From Castanea sativa (lineage: Eukaryota > Streptophyta > Magnoliopsida > Fagales > Fagaceae), in assembly GCF_040712315.1 (NCBI RefSeq), contig NC_134018.1, forward strand, positions 47,493,335 through 47,557,334: 64,000 nucleotides of DNA. The letters run 5' to 3'. Under the pieces are notes generated by a model. That model did no database searches. It was not told the DNA's origin and saw only the letters and a list, made by a program, of their open reading frames with translations. Within the stretch, counting starts at the first letter, position 1. Every line of letters begins with the position of its first letter. Positions 23,382-34,936 of the stretch are shown here, in pieces. Made by a program: the position numbers and the translations under genes.

Positions 23382-25084
23382 TGTCAGGCTCAATGAACTC
23401 ATCGGCCATACTTTACAATTAATGAAGAAGGCGACGTATATGCACTCAAAGCCGATGGCTCTGATCTTGGCTAGGGATGGCAATAGTTACCCGACCACGG
23501 GTACTCGGCTTGGCCTGACCCGATAAACAATAGCGTTGGGTTTGGTTTTTTAAAATAAAATCCGAAGCAGGTCCGGATTTTTGCAAAACACGGCCCAAAC
23601 CCGACCTGCTTAAGACTAAAATTACCCAAAAAACCTACTATATATATATATATATACTTATAAACCCTAATCTCTCATTTCATACATACAGCCCAGCCAC
23701 CCCACTTTCCTCTCCTTCTCTCTCACAATCCTCTCCCACTCTCGCTCACTCTCCTCTCCTCTGACCACCACAGCCACAACCAAACCTCACTCACTCTCCT
23801 CCCCTCTCACGGTCTCACCACCACAGCCCCAATCAAGATCAAAAAACAAGATCCAAGAAAAAAAAATTTCTTCACCGATGAATCATCCCAAATCCTCACC
23901 GCCGACAAGTCAAAACTCTCACCAATCGCCGATCCCACACCACTCCGTCAACAGCCACCGACAGAAGCCCACGATGTCCATTGCTAGCTACGGACTAACA
24001 TCACATGAAGTTGTTGTTGCGCCGAGAGCTTTGTTTTCTTTTTCTCTATGTAAAGTGAGGAGAATTTGTCTTGTGGTTGGCTAGGTTTGCCATTATTGTG
24101 AGCCAAATTTGTTAGTTTTTTTTTTTTTTTTTTTGTGCTTTGTTGGTGGGATTTTTAGATTTGCTAATTTTTCTTCTGGGTTTGCAAAATTTCTGGGATT
24201 TTTTGGATTTTGGGTATGGGTTGGTTTATTAGATCTTGGCATCCATTTGGATGGCAAGAAAATAGCCAAGAAAATGTTGTAATTATTTTTATTTAATTTT
24301 TGGATTCATTACATATATATTCAATGATTACTGTGATTTTGGGTTTGCGAATCGTGATTTTCTGAGTTTGTGATTCTGTGTGTTTATGATTTTGATTTCT
24401 GGGCTGAGTATTACGGGACGGGGCTCGCGGGGCCCATGGAGCCCGACTGGGTAGGTTTGGGTTGAAAATAAAAACCCGTTTATTAAACAAGTCGGGTTTA
24501 GGTAACGGGTAGAGACCCGCGGGTCGGGTTCAGGCATAAAGAAACCCAACCCATTGACATTCCTAATCCTGGCCCGTCGACTCCTAGCAGACGGCATGAG
24601 AGCCTAACAACTAGAACATCCAGACAAGAGGGGAAGTGGACGAGAGTAAGCTAACAGGGATAAAGAAGCCCTTGACGGATCCAACATGGCTTTGCTTGGA
24701 CTTCACGAATGAGTATATATAGAAACATCTTGTGCCCCACGAATAACCCTAATCAAGAGGATCTTTAAAAGGAAAAGATCTCATAAGATATGTGCATTAA
24801 TAAGAATTTTCCCTACAAGGAAAGATCCTCTTTACCAAGGAATGAATGTCAACTCTAAACTACTATAAAAACCCCCAAAGCCCTCACGAACTAAGGTACG
24901 CATAATTCACCCCAGCTCTAGCACTCTAGAGTTGTGAAAATTCTCTGACTTGACCTTCAGATGGTATTTGGTCGGTACCACACTGGTACTCTTTATAGGG
25001 TCTTCTTCTTCTCTTTGTGTTGTGTAGGTCTTGTCTAAGGCACGTGAGGACCGTGTAGCTTACTGACGATTTTCAACATCTTCA
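23382..25084 (+). repeat. Gypsy 2 5' LTR, interrupted by a hAT element
   Basis: Starts TGTCAGGCTCAATG and ends CATCTTCA just before the PBS. Removing 23472-24573 leaves about 600 bp. The 5' limit is inferred from TG and lacks a TSD partner. Confidence 0.65.
23472..24565. mobile_element. Non-autonomous hAT element inside Gypsy 2 LTR
   Basis: Terminal inverted repeats TAGGGATGGCAA and TTGACATTCCTA (complement TAGGAATGTCAA) are flanked by 8-bp duplications ATCTTGGC (23464-23471) and ATCCTGGC (24566-24573), with one mismatch. Subterminal CCCGACC/GGGTCGGG repeats are typical of hAT elements. No transposase was found. Confidence 0.85.
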
Positions 25085-25144
25085 GTTGGTGCCGTTTGTG
25101 GGAAGGAAGTAAGCCATACTGTCGCTTCCCGGACAAAAAGTTAC

Positions 25145-26126
25145 ATGGTACTTACTCGCTCAATGGCAACCACCACCAACAATCAAGGGGACGAACCACG
25201 TACCACCGCCCTCGAGAGACAAGTTCAGACTCTCACAGTCGCCATAGAGTGCCTCACTAAGCAAAATCATGACCTAGAGGAGCAACTACGCCAAAAGAAC
25301 ACAGCGCATAACACTCAGGAGGAGGACCAAGAAGGAACCAGTGCTGAGAGGAGGAACCAAGAGGGGCCGGAAGGCAGAAACGCCCAAACCAGGCAAGAAC
25401 GACATGATACAAGTCGTGCATCTGCCGTAGATATGGCTCTACCACCGCACTTGGTAACGAAGATGCAGATGATGAAGGAACGGAGGGACTTCATGAAGAA
25501 CGCCTTCAGAGGACGGGTATCAAGTGACCTTAACGAGTTGGTCCATCGGACGGGTTCACCCTTTACTGCTTCCATTACCTCGTTCCCCTTTCCGCCAAAG
25601 TTCTGCATGCCACAAGTAGAGGCTTACAACGGATCTAAGGATCCCTTAGATGACCTAGAGACTTTCAAGACCTTGATGCACTTGTAAGGGGTGGCGAACA
25701 GGATCATGTGCAGGGCTTTCCCCACTACGCTGATAGGGCCAGCAAGAGTTTTGGTTTAGCAGGTTGACACCCAACTCCATTAGGACCTTCAAGGAGTTGA
25801 GCGCCCAGTTTGCCTCGCACTTTATCGTGGGACATAGGTATAAAAATTCCTCTATCTGCCTAACGAACATCAAGCAACGAGAGGACGAAACGCTAAGATC
25901 TTTCATTACCCGTTTCAACAAAGAGGCCCTCTCGATTGATGAAGCTAACGACAAGATACTCGTGGCCGCATTCACGAGTGGATTACAAAAGGGTAAGTTT
26001 CTATTTTTCTTCTACAAAAATGACCCAAAGCCTATATTAGATGTACTTTACAGGGAAACTAAGTATATGAACGCGGAGGACGCACTGCTGGCCCGAGAAG
26101 AGAAACCTAAGAAGAGGGAAAGATAG
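25145..26126 (+). pseudogene. Gypsy 2 gag
   Basis: The first frame (25145-25687) starts MVLTRSMATTTNNQ, has a Glu/Gln-rich coiled stretch, and enters the gag domain with FPPKFCMPQVEAYNGSKDP before a stop. After a frame change 25764-26126 continues the domain (SIRTFKELSAQFASHFI, LRSFITRFNKEAL). A basic tail follows beyond the stop. It lies just behind the PBS. Confidence 0.85.
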
Positions 26127-26399
26127 GAGGAAGCGAGGCAAGACAGGGGCCGAAAGACAACAAGGACTGGAGACCGCCGGAAGGATAGGCTCTCTAAACC
26201 CCCCACGGGGAGGTTCAGAAGCTACACCCCGTTGACCGCCCCGATCGACCAAGTCCTGATGCAGATCAAGGACGAAGGATCCCTGACATTTCCCGGAAAG
26301 CTAAAGGGAGACCCTAGTAAGAGATCCAGAGACAAATAGAAGCTCTTATCAGACACATCTAATTGCTACGATTCTAAACAACAAATAGAAGCTCTTATC

Positions 26400-29300
26400 A
26401 GACAAGGAAAGTTTCAGAAGTTCGTCAGCAAGGAAAGAGCGGACCCACCACAAGAGTAGGTCGCCCAAAGGGAAAACAAACGTCCTAGGCCACTAATAGG
26501 AGACATAAGAATGATTGTGGGAGGCACTGCGGCTTCTGGCTCGTCCAAAAAGGCCCATAAGACTTACCTCAGGATGGTTCAGAACTTCCAGCTGACGGGC
26601 TTCATACCAAAAAGGAAGATGCTCAGGGCATGGATCGATAATCCCGTCATTTAATTCTCAGAGGAAAATGCTCAATGTCTCCACCATTCACATGACGATG
26701 CGCTCATCATTAGCATACGGGTAGGAGACTACAACACACACCGGGTCCTGGTTGACAATGGAAGCTCTACCAACATCCTCTACTACCCGGCATTCCAGCA
26801 AATGAGGATTGACAGAGAACGACTGGTTCCAACCAATGCCCCACTTATTAGATTCGGAGGGAGTGAAGTATACCCCCTCGGCGCAGTCACGTTGCCCGTA
26901 ACGGTTGGTGATTACCCCTAGTAGATCACTAAGGATGTCACATTCCTTGTTGTCGACTACTCGTCCACCTACAACGCCATCTTAGGGCGACCTACCCTTA
27001 ACTCATAGAAGGTCGTAACTTCGACCTACCACCTAATGATCAAATTCCCCACCGACTATGGAGTAGGAGAATTATGTGGAGACCAAGTAGCTGCGCACGA
27101 GTGCTACATAGCAATGTTGGAAATGGAGGATCACCTACAGACAATGAACATAGAAGAGCAACGAACGGTGGTAGAGCCTGTTGAAGGATTAGAGGAGATA
27201 CCCCTTTATAACTCTAGGCCCAAGCGAACGACCAGGATCGGCAATCTCACTAGTCCGCCAAGCACTCACTTCATTCCTAAGAGAGAACCAGGACGTCTTT
27301 ACCTAGAGTCATGAAGACATGCCTAGAATTGACCCTTCAGTCATAGTGCACAGGTTGAATGTATCGTCTACTTTTCCCCCTATTTGTCAGAAGAAGCTAG
27401 TATTCGCCCAAGAACGAGACCGAGCCATAGCAGAGGAAGTCCGTAAGTTGCAAGATGCAGACTTTATTAGAGAAGTTTACTATCCCGACTGGCTGGTCAA
27501 CGTGGAGGATGTGTGTAGATTTTACGAACCTAAACAAGGCATGCCCCAAGGATAGATACCCTCTCTCGCGGGTTGACGTACTAGTAGACTCTACAACCCG
27601 ACACCAGTTCCTGAGTTTTATGGATGCTTTTTTCTGGCTACAACCAGATAAAATTGGACGAAGCTGATCAGGAGAAGACTTAGTTCGTCACCAGCCAAGG
27701 CCTTTTCTACTACAAAGTAATGTCGTTCGGCCTCAAGAACGCGGGCGCGACGTATCAGAGGCTCATGAATAAGATGTTTTCCCATCAGATCAGAAGAAAT
27801 GTCCAAGTCTACGCTGACGACATGCTTGTGAAAAGCCGAAGGGAGGATGACCATTTGGACGATCTCAAGGAAACCTTCGACACCTTACGCTCTTACAACA
27901 TGAAACTCAATCTAAGCAAGTGTGCGATCGAGGTGACGACTGGAAAGTTCCTGGGATTCATGGTATCTCAGAGAGGTATCAAAGTTAACCCAGACAAGAT
28001 CCGGGTCAAAATGGAGATGGCACCACTAAGGAATGTGAAAGAAGTACAAAACCTCAATGGTAAGGTATCCGTCCTAAATAGGTTCGTGTCAAGGGCAACG
28101 AATAAGTGCCTACCTTTCTTTTGCATGCAGAAGAAATCGTTTGAATGGACGGCCGAGTGTCAACAAGCATTCGAGGATCTGAAGGCCTACCTATCTTCCC
28201 CACCGTTGCTAAGTCCCTCCAAACCAGGGGAAGAACTGTTCCTTTACCTAGCAGTATCCCCAGTTGCTGTAAGTGCGGCCTTGGTCAGAGAAGAAGACAA
28301 GGTGCAGAAGCCCGTGTACTACACCAACCGGGCACTCCACGGTGTGGAGGAGAGGTACCCACCAATGGAGAAGCTCGCCTTCACTTTGGTTACAGTGGCC
28401 CGCAAGCTCGAACTATACTTCCAGGCCCACAGGTGATCGTCCTGACTGACAAGCCCCTACGGCGAGTAATGAGCAATCCCGAAGCCGCCGGACAAATGGC
28501 ATTATAGGCAATAGAGTTAAGCAAATTCAACATACATTACTGCTCACATACTGCCATTAAGGTGCAGGTGGTCACTAACTTCATTGCGGACTTCACTAAC
28601 ATGAAAGGCTAGGGAGCAGAAAAGTATCCTCAGTGGAGTATACACACAGACGGATCGTCCAACAAACAGGCTGGTAAAGCGGGTATTGTACTTCATTCTC
28701 TAGAAGGGAACGAGATTGAATGCATGGTTCGTCTAGACTTCCCATCGACCAACAATGAAGTGGAATACGAAGCTCTAGTGGCAGGATTAAATCTCGCTAA
28801 AGCAACAAGGGCCACGAGTGTGGTTATTTATTGCGACTCACAGGTCATCACAAACCAAGTGAACGATGATTACAAATGTAAGGGTGAAAGGATGAAGAAG
28901 TACCTGGAGTAAGTAAAGAAAAGGGTGGACGACTTACATGCCAAGATTTTTCAAATCCAAGAAGAGAGAACGAGCAAGCCGACTGTTTGGCCAAGGCCGT
29001 GTCAGCAGAGCACATGATCACCTCTGGCAAGGTACTTTCCTTTGTTCAGTTTTCACCATTAATAGATGCCATCAATGTGCAGTCTCCTATTTGAAAAACA
29101 ACACATTACCAAATGATAAGGAAGCCACAAGGAAGTTGAGGGTCCAAGTAGCACAATTCATTCTAATAAAGGACGTCCTGTACAAGAGAGGTTTCTCCCG
29201 TCCGTACCTAAAGTGCTTAAGCCCTGAAGAAGTGGACTATGTCATGAGAAAAGTTCATGAAGGAATCTGCAGGAACCACTCAGGGTTGCAGTCATTGGTA

Positions 29301-29772
29301 CACAAACTAATTCGAGCTGAATACTACTGGTCTACTATGCAGAAGGATGCTCAGGCTTATGTTAGAGCCTGCGACCAATGTCAAAGGTTCAGCAACGTCA
29401 TCAAACTGCAAGCAAAAGAGCTCATCCCAATAACAACCCCATGACCTTTTGCTCAATGGGGATTGGATATCATGGGACCATTCCCAATAGCAATGAGACA
29501 GCTAAAGTTTCTGATAGTCGGAATAGACTACTTCACAAAATGGGTAGAAGCTGAAGCCCTGGCCACTGTCACAGAGAAGAACGTACGAAGCTTCGTCTAA
29601 AGGAACATCATTTGTAGATATGGAATCCCTAGAGTCTTAGTCTCAAATAACTGGAAGCAATTCGACAATGACTCATTCAGGGACTTTTGCTCACAATTGG
29701 GGATCAAGAACCACTACTCCTCACCTGCCCACCCTCAGGCCAACGGGCAAGTTGAGGTTATGAACTGCTCTG
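26400..29772 (+). pseudogene. Gypsy 2 protease, RT, RNase H domains and integrase, heavily broken
   Basis: The protease is seen as VLVDNGSSTNILYYP (about 26746-26790). RT fragments include VDFTNLNKACPKDRYPLSRV (about 27490-27550), MSFGLKNAGATY and catalytic YADDM (27810-27824). The longest clean piece is 27720-28436 (238 codons), covering RT fingers to the Gypsy RNase H (FLYLAVSPVAVSAALVR). An archaeal-type second RNase H follows (HTDGSSNKQAGKAGI, NNEVEYEALVAGL, YCDSQV; 28640-28900). The integrase zinc region is VHEGICRNHSG ... RACDQCQRF (29240-29390). The core has DYFTKW, but the second catalytic Asp is replaced (LVSNNWKQF). The frame is lost many times. Confidence 0.88.
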
Positions 29773-30670
29773 CATGACAACAGGGGTCAATAATCAACTC
29801 CTAGATGAAGAGATGTAAACACTAGAGCTAACCCGCTCTGATACCACTTGTACATTTTTAGACCCCTTAACACAAGTTGTTTAACCTAATTATTTAACCA
29901 AGTGATTACTTAGATAAATTATTCAGATCTCGGTTAACACAATAATATCATGTCATATCATGTAAATAATGCGGAAAAATAAAGAACACAACAATATGAT
30001 AACCTAGGAAAACCTAACCAGTAAAAAAATTTAGGGAGGATTTAACCTAGCTATTCTCAAGGTAAAAACAGATCCATTATAAAAGCATTGAAGTTTGTAT
30101 AATAAGACTTAGAACACTAACATCCTATTACTACCTCGTGTAAAAAACTTACTACCACAACCATGTGACAGCTCCGAGTCCATGGACTACTTCTTTCCTT
30201 AATCTGCAGCAACCACAAGTTCACCTACTTGTGACTTTGAGACTCCACTCAAAGGTTTAATATCTTCTTTAAAGTTCTTTATGCAGCAACTGAAACAACC
30301 ATCAAGTTCTTGATGTGAATCTTTATCTTGATAGTTTAAAATGTGTGTATGAAGGTAAAATCCTCTAGATCTCACAGAAAATTCAACACACAATACTTTA
30401 AAGACTTCTAAAACATAGCTAGGGTTTTTCCTTGTATATGTGAAGTAAAACACTTAACCCTACATGTCATATGGGCTTAGGCTAAATTAGAATTTCTACA
30501 GAAAATTTAACTTGCACGAGATTCGATCGATCGAGTCTAATTTTTGATCGATCGAGTCTTGCAAATTTTGACCAATAAATCTTACAATCACTCGATTCCA
30601 ATTTTACATAAAAACACACTTTGAGCAAGCCTAAATCTAGACTCTATGTTTTGATCATGGTTTGCCAACA
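29773..30670 (-). mobile_element. Copia LTR with tRNA-iMet primer site, truncating Gypsy 2
   Basis: The LTR spans 29849-30670 and reads on the minus strand from TGTTGGCAAA to AAATGTACA. Two bases further is TGGTATCAGAGC (29835-29846 on the minus strand), the Copia primer-binding site for initiator methionine tRNA. About 60 bp of leader follow, then the element stops inside the Gypsy 2 integrase. This LTR differs from the Sirevirus-type LTRs at 4346, 5857 and 42269 and contains paired TCGATCGATCGAGTCT motifs near 30525 and 30550. Confidence 0.85.
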
Positions 30671-31085
30671 TAATATATATTAAAGTTCTAATACATTAGT
30701 TTCCAAAGTCTTAGAGCCTAACATCATTAAATTGTACTTCACGATGATGTGTGTAGATTTTGAGGACTACGCACATTTTGGAGCATAATTAAGTGTTGAA
30801 CGTACATTCGTACTATTAAATTGGAATTCTTGTCCTATTTGGGCATCAATAGAATAGTGCATGAAACTTTTATTATTCAACCAGAACATTACAATTCGAA
30901 ATGGAGGAAATTTCACATCAAAGAGAGAAATTATCACTACAAGTCAAGGGGCTAATCACTAATTTAAATGCCCCCAACTTTAAAAAACCACAAAGAAAAT
31001 TGCAAATATGCATAAATCAAAATCATAGAAAGAAAAAGAAACTTCAAGCAATAAGATTTGATAGAAATTGCTTTCTCCATAACAA
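30671..31085. other. 3' flank of CASP-like B
   Basis: AT-rich sequence between the Copia LTR and the stop codon of gene B. It probably holds the 3' UTR of B. No other feature was seen. Confidence 0.5.
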
Positions 31086-32472
31086 TCAAACTTTCTTTGG
31101 AACTGCATACGAAGATATAACTGATAATATAGCAGTGCACACGAACGCGAGGAGGAGGAGGCTAGCTGATGCATATGCCTTCTCATAAAATGATTTGTCA
31201 ATAACTAGCCCAATTGCATCAAATGTTGCCTTCAAATCTACTGTAACTCCAAATCCTGCAGCAGCACCTGTGGCTAATAGGTACGATATAACCTATACAC
31301 AAGTAATTTTGGGTCAGACTCTACTGCTCTTTCAATTGAATATCAAAAAAAAAAAAAAAAACACTTTGGATTATATTAACTATGATGTCTACCTGAGCAA
31401 ACTCAACGTCATCACAAGGCAAAAAAAATAATAATAATTCGAGTTAAAATTCTGCCATGTAACGCTATGCAATTCAACCTCAACTTATTCTAGCAGGGCA
31501 CTACTGTTCCTAGTTATCTTGTTTTGGACTTGTTAAGACTTAAGTAAAAAAGTACTGTATCTAATTTTCTTTTTGGGCTGAAAAAAAAAACTGTAAATCC
31601 TGACTTTTTAAAAGATCATGCATCTATTCAGCCAATAATAATCCTTAGAGAAACCAAGATTTCCATAACAAGATTGATGAAAAAGAAAATTGTGGAAACT
31701 AATATCATTCAGACACAAAAGAAATAGTTATATGATGATAAGAATTCCTTATCACATTTAGCAACAAAACAAAGCCCAAAAAAAAAAAAAAAAAAAAAAA
31801 AAACTATACCTTATCACCATAGAAGTCAAGTAGAGCGCCGCCATCCCCAGTTATTAAGTGATTTCCCTTTATAATGTGAAAAATTGAGAATGCAATTTGT
31901 AAGAGGGTATATACGACTCCAAAGACATTTGTAGCAAGCATATACCTGCAATAAAAGAATAAAGAAAAGGTCGGTTATGTATTATCAACTGATTAATTAG
32001 AGTCAATTAGGTATATTCTTTTTAATTTTTACCTTTTTTTTGTGTGTAGAATTATATGCTTTTTTATGAAAAAAATTTACTACAAAAACAAATAGGACAA
32101 AGGTTAGCTACAAAATTAGTTGTAGCCTTAAACTACAACCTAAGGCTACAACTAATTTTGTAGCTAACCTTTATCCATAAAAATATGTACAATAATGCTA
32201 TATCTATAAAATTTTCACAACAAATCTTAATTGACATTCTATATATTAATGATAATGAACCTAGATTAAATATATAAAAAAATACTGAAAGTTTACAACA
32301 CTTACCTGTAGGCATAAATCCCATTAAAACGTACTTTGAACGTTAGATCTTCGGTATATGCCGTTGCTGTATTGGTGGTAAGAACTATAAGTGATATAAA
32401 TAAAAGAACAAAATTGAAGAATTTCAATAAAAGTGTGACAATACGCGAAGCTGAGGATGTTGGTGGTGCCAT
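31086..32472 (-). CDS. CASP-like membrane protein B (three exons, intact)
   Basis: Exons are 32306-32472, 31810-31945 and 31086-31292 (167, 136 and 207 bp), giving 169 residues. Splice sites are CAG/GTAAGTG, TTGCAG/G, AAG/GTATAG and GTATAG/G, in phases 2 and 0. The start MAPPTSSASRIV was chosen over an upstream in-frame Met because paralogues A and D start there. Four hydrophobic spans lie at about residues 13-36, 57-80, 101-122 and 140-163, with a short extracellular GDGG loop and the FYGDK turn at the exon 2/3 border. It ends AVPKKV. This is the CASP-like (UPF0497) pattern, closest by memory to the 4D group. CASPs scaffold plasma-membrane domains for wall deposition, while most CASP-like roles are unknown. 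A TATA box lies 75 bp upstream. Confidence 0.9.
32099..32172. mobile_element. Snap-back MITE in intron 1 of CASP-like B
   Basis: Two perfect 32-bp inverted arms (32099-32130 and 32141-32172, starting AAAGGTTAGC) face each other across a 10-base loop. The surrounding intron aligns with locus A, which lacks this block, so it is an insertion of roughly 80 bp. Confidence 0.8.
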
Positions 32473-32546
32473 TCTCGACTCGACCAAAACTCAATATTCC
32501 ACTCGACCAAAATTCCTTATGCTGGGATTGGCATATTTAGCTCTCA

Positions 32547-32553
32547 ATTTATA
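32547..32553 (-). promoter_or_regulatory. TATA box of CASP-like B
   Basis: TATAAAT on the minus strand, 75 bp before the start codon. It is conserved at the same place in loci A and D. Confidence 0.6.
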
Positions 32554-32980
32554 TCCAACTCAAGTCTTAGTCACTGCTGAGTTTGGCCTTATGACCAAGA
32601 ATGCTGCCAAGTCCAACTAGCACCAAGTGCCCCCACACCAAGAATTTACTTTGAAATTCTGGCAGAGTAACGTACAAGAGCTGAAAGCTAAATTGTCGAA
32701 ATAATTGACCCAAAAATTGTACGCACATATCACATATCTAAAAGGAGATCGATCATTGAGTCGTCATTGACCCATCCCCACTTGCGGTATAGACGTCTAT
32801 AATTCCAAGCACCTAGAGCTAGAAATTAGAATTTTCAAAAAATGCTGTCGGTGCAATGAATGTTTTGCAATAGGTCAAGTGTGGAATAACGGAACATCTA
32901 TACGTGTTGAATTTTCTAAAAAATAAAAATAAAAATATTAATTGCAAAGTCCTACTTCTACTATAGAAAGAAAAACATAA

Positions 32981-33059
32981 TTGCTCCGCGACACTAACTA
33001 CCGCATGCAGTTTTGGTGTTGGCGTATGAGTATATTCTCTTATCTCATCTCCCTTCCCT

Positions 33060-33104
<45 letters not shown>

Positions 33105-33470
33105 TTCTCAACAAAAAAAAAAAAAAGATACTCAGTGTTGTTGAGTCGTCCTACATCGGTGAGATGTGATATTGAGAAAGAGTTTATCACTTGCTCCGTG
33201 ATACTAACTGCCGCATGCAGTTTTGGTGTTGGCGTGTGAGTATATTCTCTTATCTCATCTCTCATCCCCTATATATATGTGTGTGTGTGTGTGTGTGTTT
33301 CTCAAAAAAAAAAATACTCAGTGTTGTTGAGTCGTCCCACATCGGTAAAATGGTGTTGGCGTGTTGTTAAAAAAGTCTCACATCGGTAAGGTGTGATATT
33401 GAGAAAGAGTTTATCACTTGCTCTATAACACTAACTGCTACATGCAGTTTTGGTGTCAAAAAAAAAATAT
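32981..33470. repeat. Tandem repeat of about 210-227 bp with GT microsatellites
   Basis: The phrase TTGCTCCGYGAYACTAACT recurs at 32981 and 33191 and in degraded form at 33418. Each unit includes ACCGCATGCAGTTTTGGTGT, an (AT)n(GT)n run (33061-33104 and 33271-33298) and GAGTCGTCCYACATCGGT. It is absent from the equivalent place beside locus A, so it arose or inserted after the A/B duplication. A fragment recurs upstream of gene E (57738-57800). Confidence 0.8.
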
Positions 33471-33479
33471 TAATTGATT

Positions 33480-34800
33480 TTTTTTTCTCAAAAAATTAAA
33501 AAAACATAATTAAGAAAATAAGAATAAATAAAATCCTAATTCTACTTGGAAAAAGGAAATAACATAAAATATTAAAAAAATTGTCTTCAGCTCAATCAAC
33601 TAATCTACTCAATTTCCTTGGGTAGAGGAAAACACGGCCTAGAGTTTTTGTGACAATCTTCCACGAACCCCAAATAATTCTCTCCATATCTTATTATCTT
33701 CCGCAAGACAAAACAAATCAATATGCTACTTTTTTTTTTTTTTCTTTTCTCACTCATAATAAATCATATTGAATGAATTCTTATTCTTGACATTTTTCTC
33801 CGTGGTGGGATGCACAATGGATATCCTAAAGATGAATCCATGCAAACATCTATAGAAGCTAGATTGCCTTATGCACAAAGTTTACCCAATAACACTCTTG
33901 CACATCGCTTGTTCACCTCTACTGATTCTTGTTCAAATAAATCTTCCCAAAGATGATTAAGAATGTTTTCCATTAATTTTCCTGAATTCATACTAAGTTT
34001 ATCACTAGCAAAGTTGAGAGAAACTCATCACCCCCAATGAAATCATAATGTTGAATGTGTTTAAGTTCAAGCTATGGGAGATGAAAACTTCGTTCATCAA
34101 CAACCCATCGATCCACACCTATTGAATTTGAAAGAAACTCATCAACCCCAATGAAATCGTGTATCCACGCATAATGATTCTTGTACTGCTGAATGATTGC
34201 AATCAATAAAATAGACAACCTCTTGTTCTTAAACAAAGGAAGCCTCATCAACGGTATTAGGTAACGGGATCACCTTGTTTGTATATGACTTTATCCTCAT
34301 CAAATCCAATCTTGTCTCATTGACTACTCCCTTTAGGATAATCATCATAAATTGATGGATAGGATAATCCTAGTGTATGGCACCAACTCTTTCAATGTAT
34401 TCATCCTCCTCCTCGATATAGCAATCCACCTCCACCTCAACATAAAATGGATTTAGATGACAGTTTTGAGGCCAATCAAATCACTTATCCATTCATTGAA
34501 AGAATGCCTCTAATGGTGTGCATTGTGTGCAACATCATTGCTTCCATACACATTATCTGTGTCAACATGCCTTTACAATAACAAACTTTCACAAAACCTA
34601 AGTTTTACAAGAATACTAGGCTAGTAGACAACAAAATAGATAAAACCGCACAAAATAAACTTTTATAGTTTTATTAATAACAACTTAATATATTATACAC
34701 TAGTCATTTAGCTTCTTTAGTGTAAACTACCTGTAGTTTAGGCAGCAAAAGCTTGCAACTTCAACACTGCTGCACTTTCTATTCATCTTAACAATATATT
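33480..34800 (-). repeat. Segmental duplication, unit B (unknown gene-like remnant)
   Basis: The counterpart of 21997-23320. The same protein-like words on the minus strand are present but in frames broken at different places, and this copy has an extra segment near 33860-33885. Its last part (34560-34800) resembles the 3' flank of gene E. Product not recognised. Confidence 0.7.
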
Positions 34801-34936
34801 GAATAGAATCACTATTCAACTAAAAAAAGGGAAATAAAGCCTAATTCATTAAGGAAAAGATAAGTAACATAGAGTATTAAAAACTATCTTCCACTTAATC
34901 AACTAATATGCATCACTAGCATATTCAATACAACAC

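Larger units (their letters stand above)
23382..29772 (+). mobile_element. Tat-lineage Ty3/Gypsy element 2, 3' part missing
   Basis: A 5' LTR (about 23382-25084, enlarged by a hAT insertion) is followed by PBS TGGTGCCGTTTGTGGGAA at 25087, gag, protease, RT, RNase H, a second archaeal-type RNase H and integrase. Integrase homology ends near 29772 in ANGQVEVMN, where Copia sequence begins. No 3' LTR exists in the window. Many stops and frameshifts show it is older or less constrained than Gypsy 1. Confidence 0.88.

Noticed and set aside
23878..24084. 68-codon open frame
   Set aside because: Lies in the middle of a non-autonomous hAT element with no transposase similarity. Probably chance.
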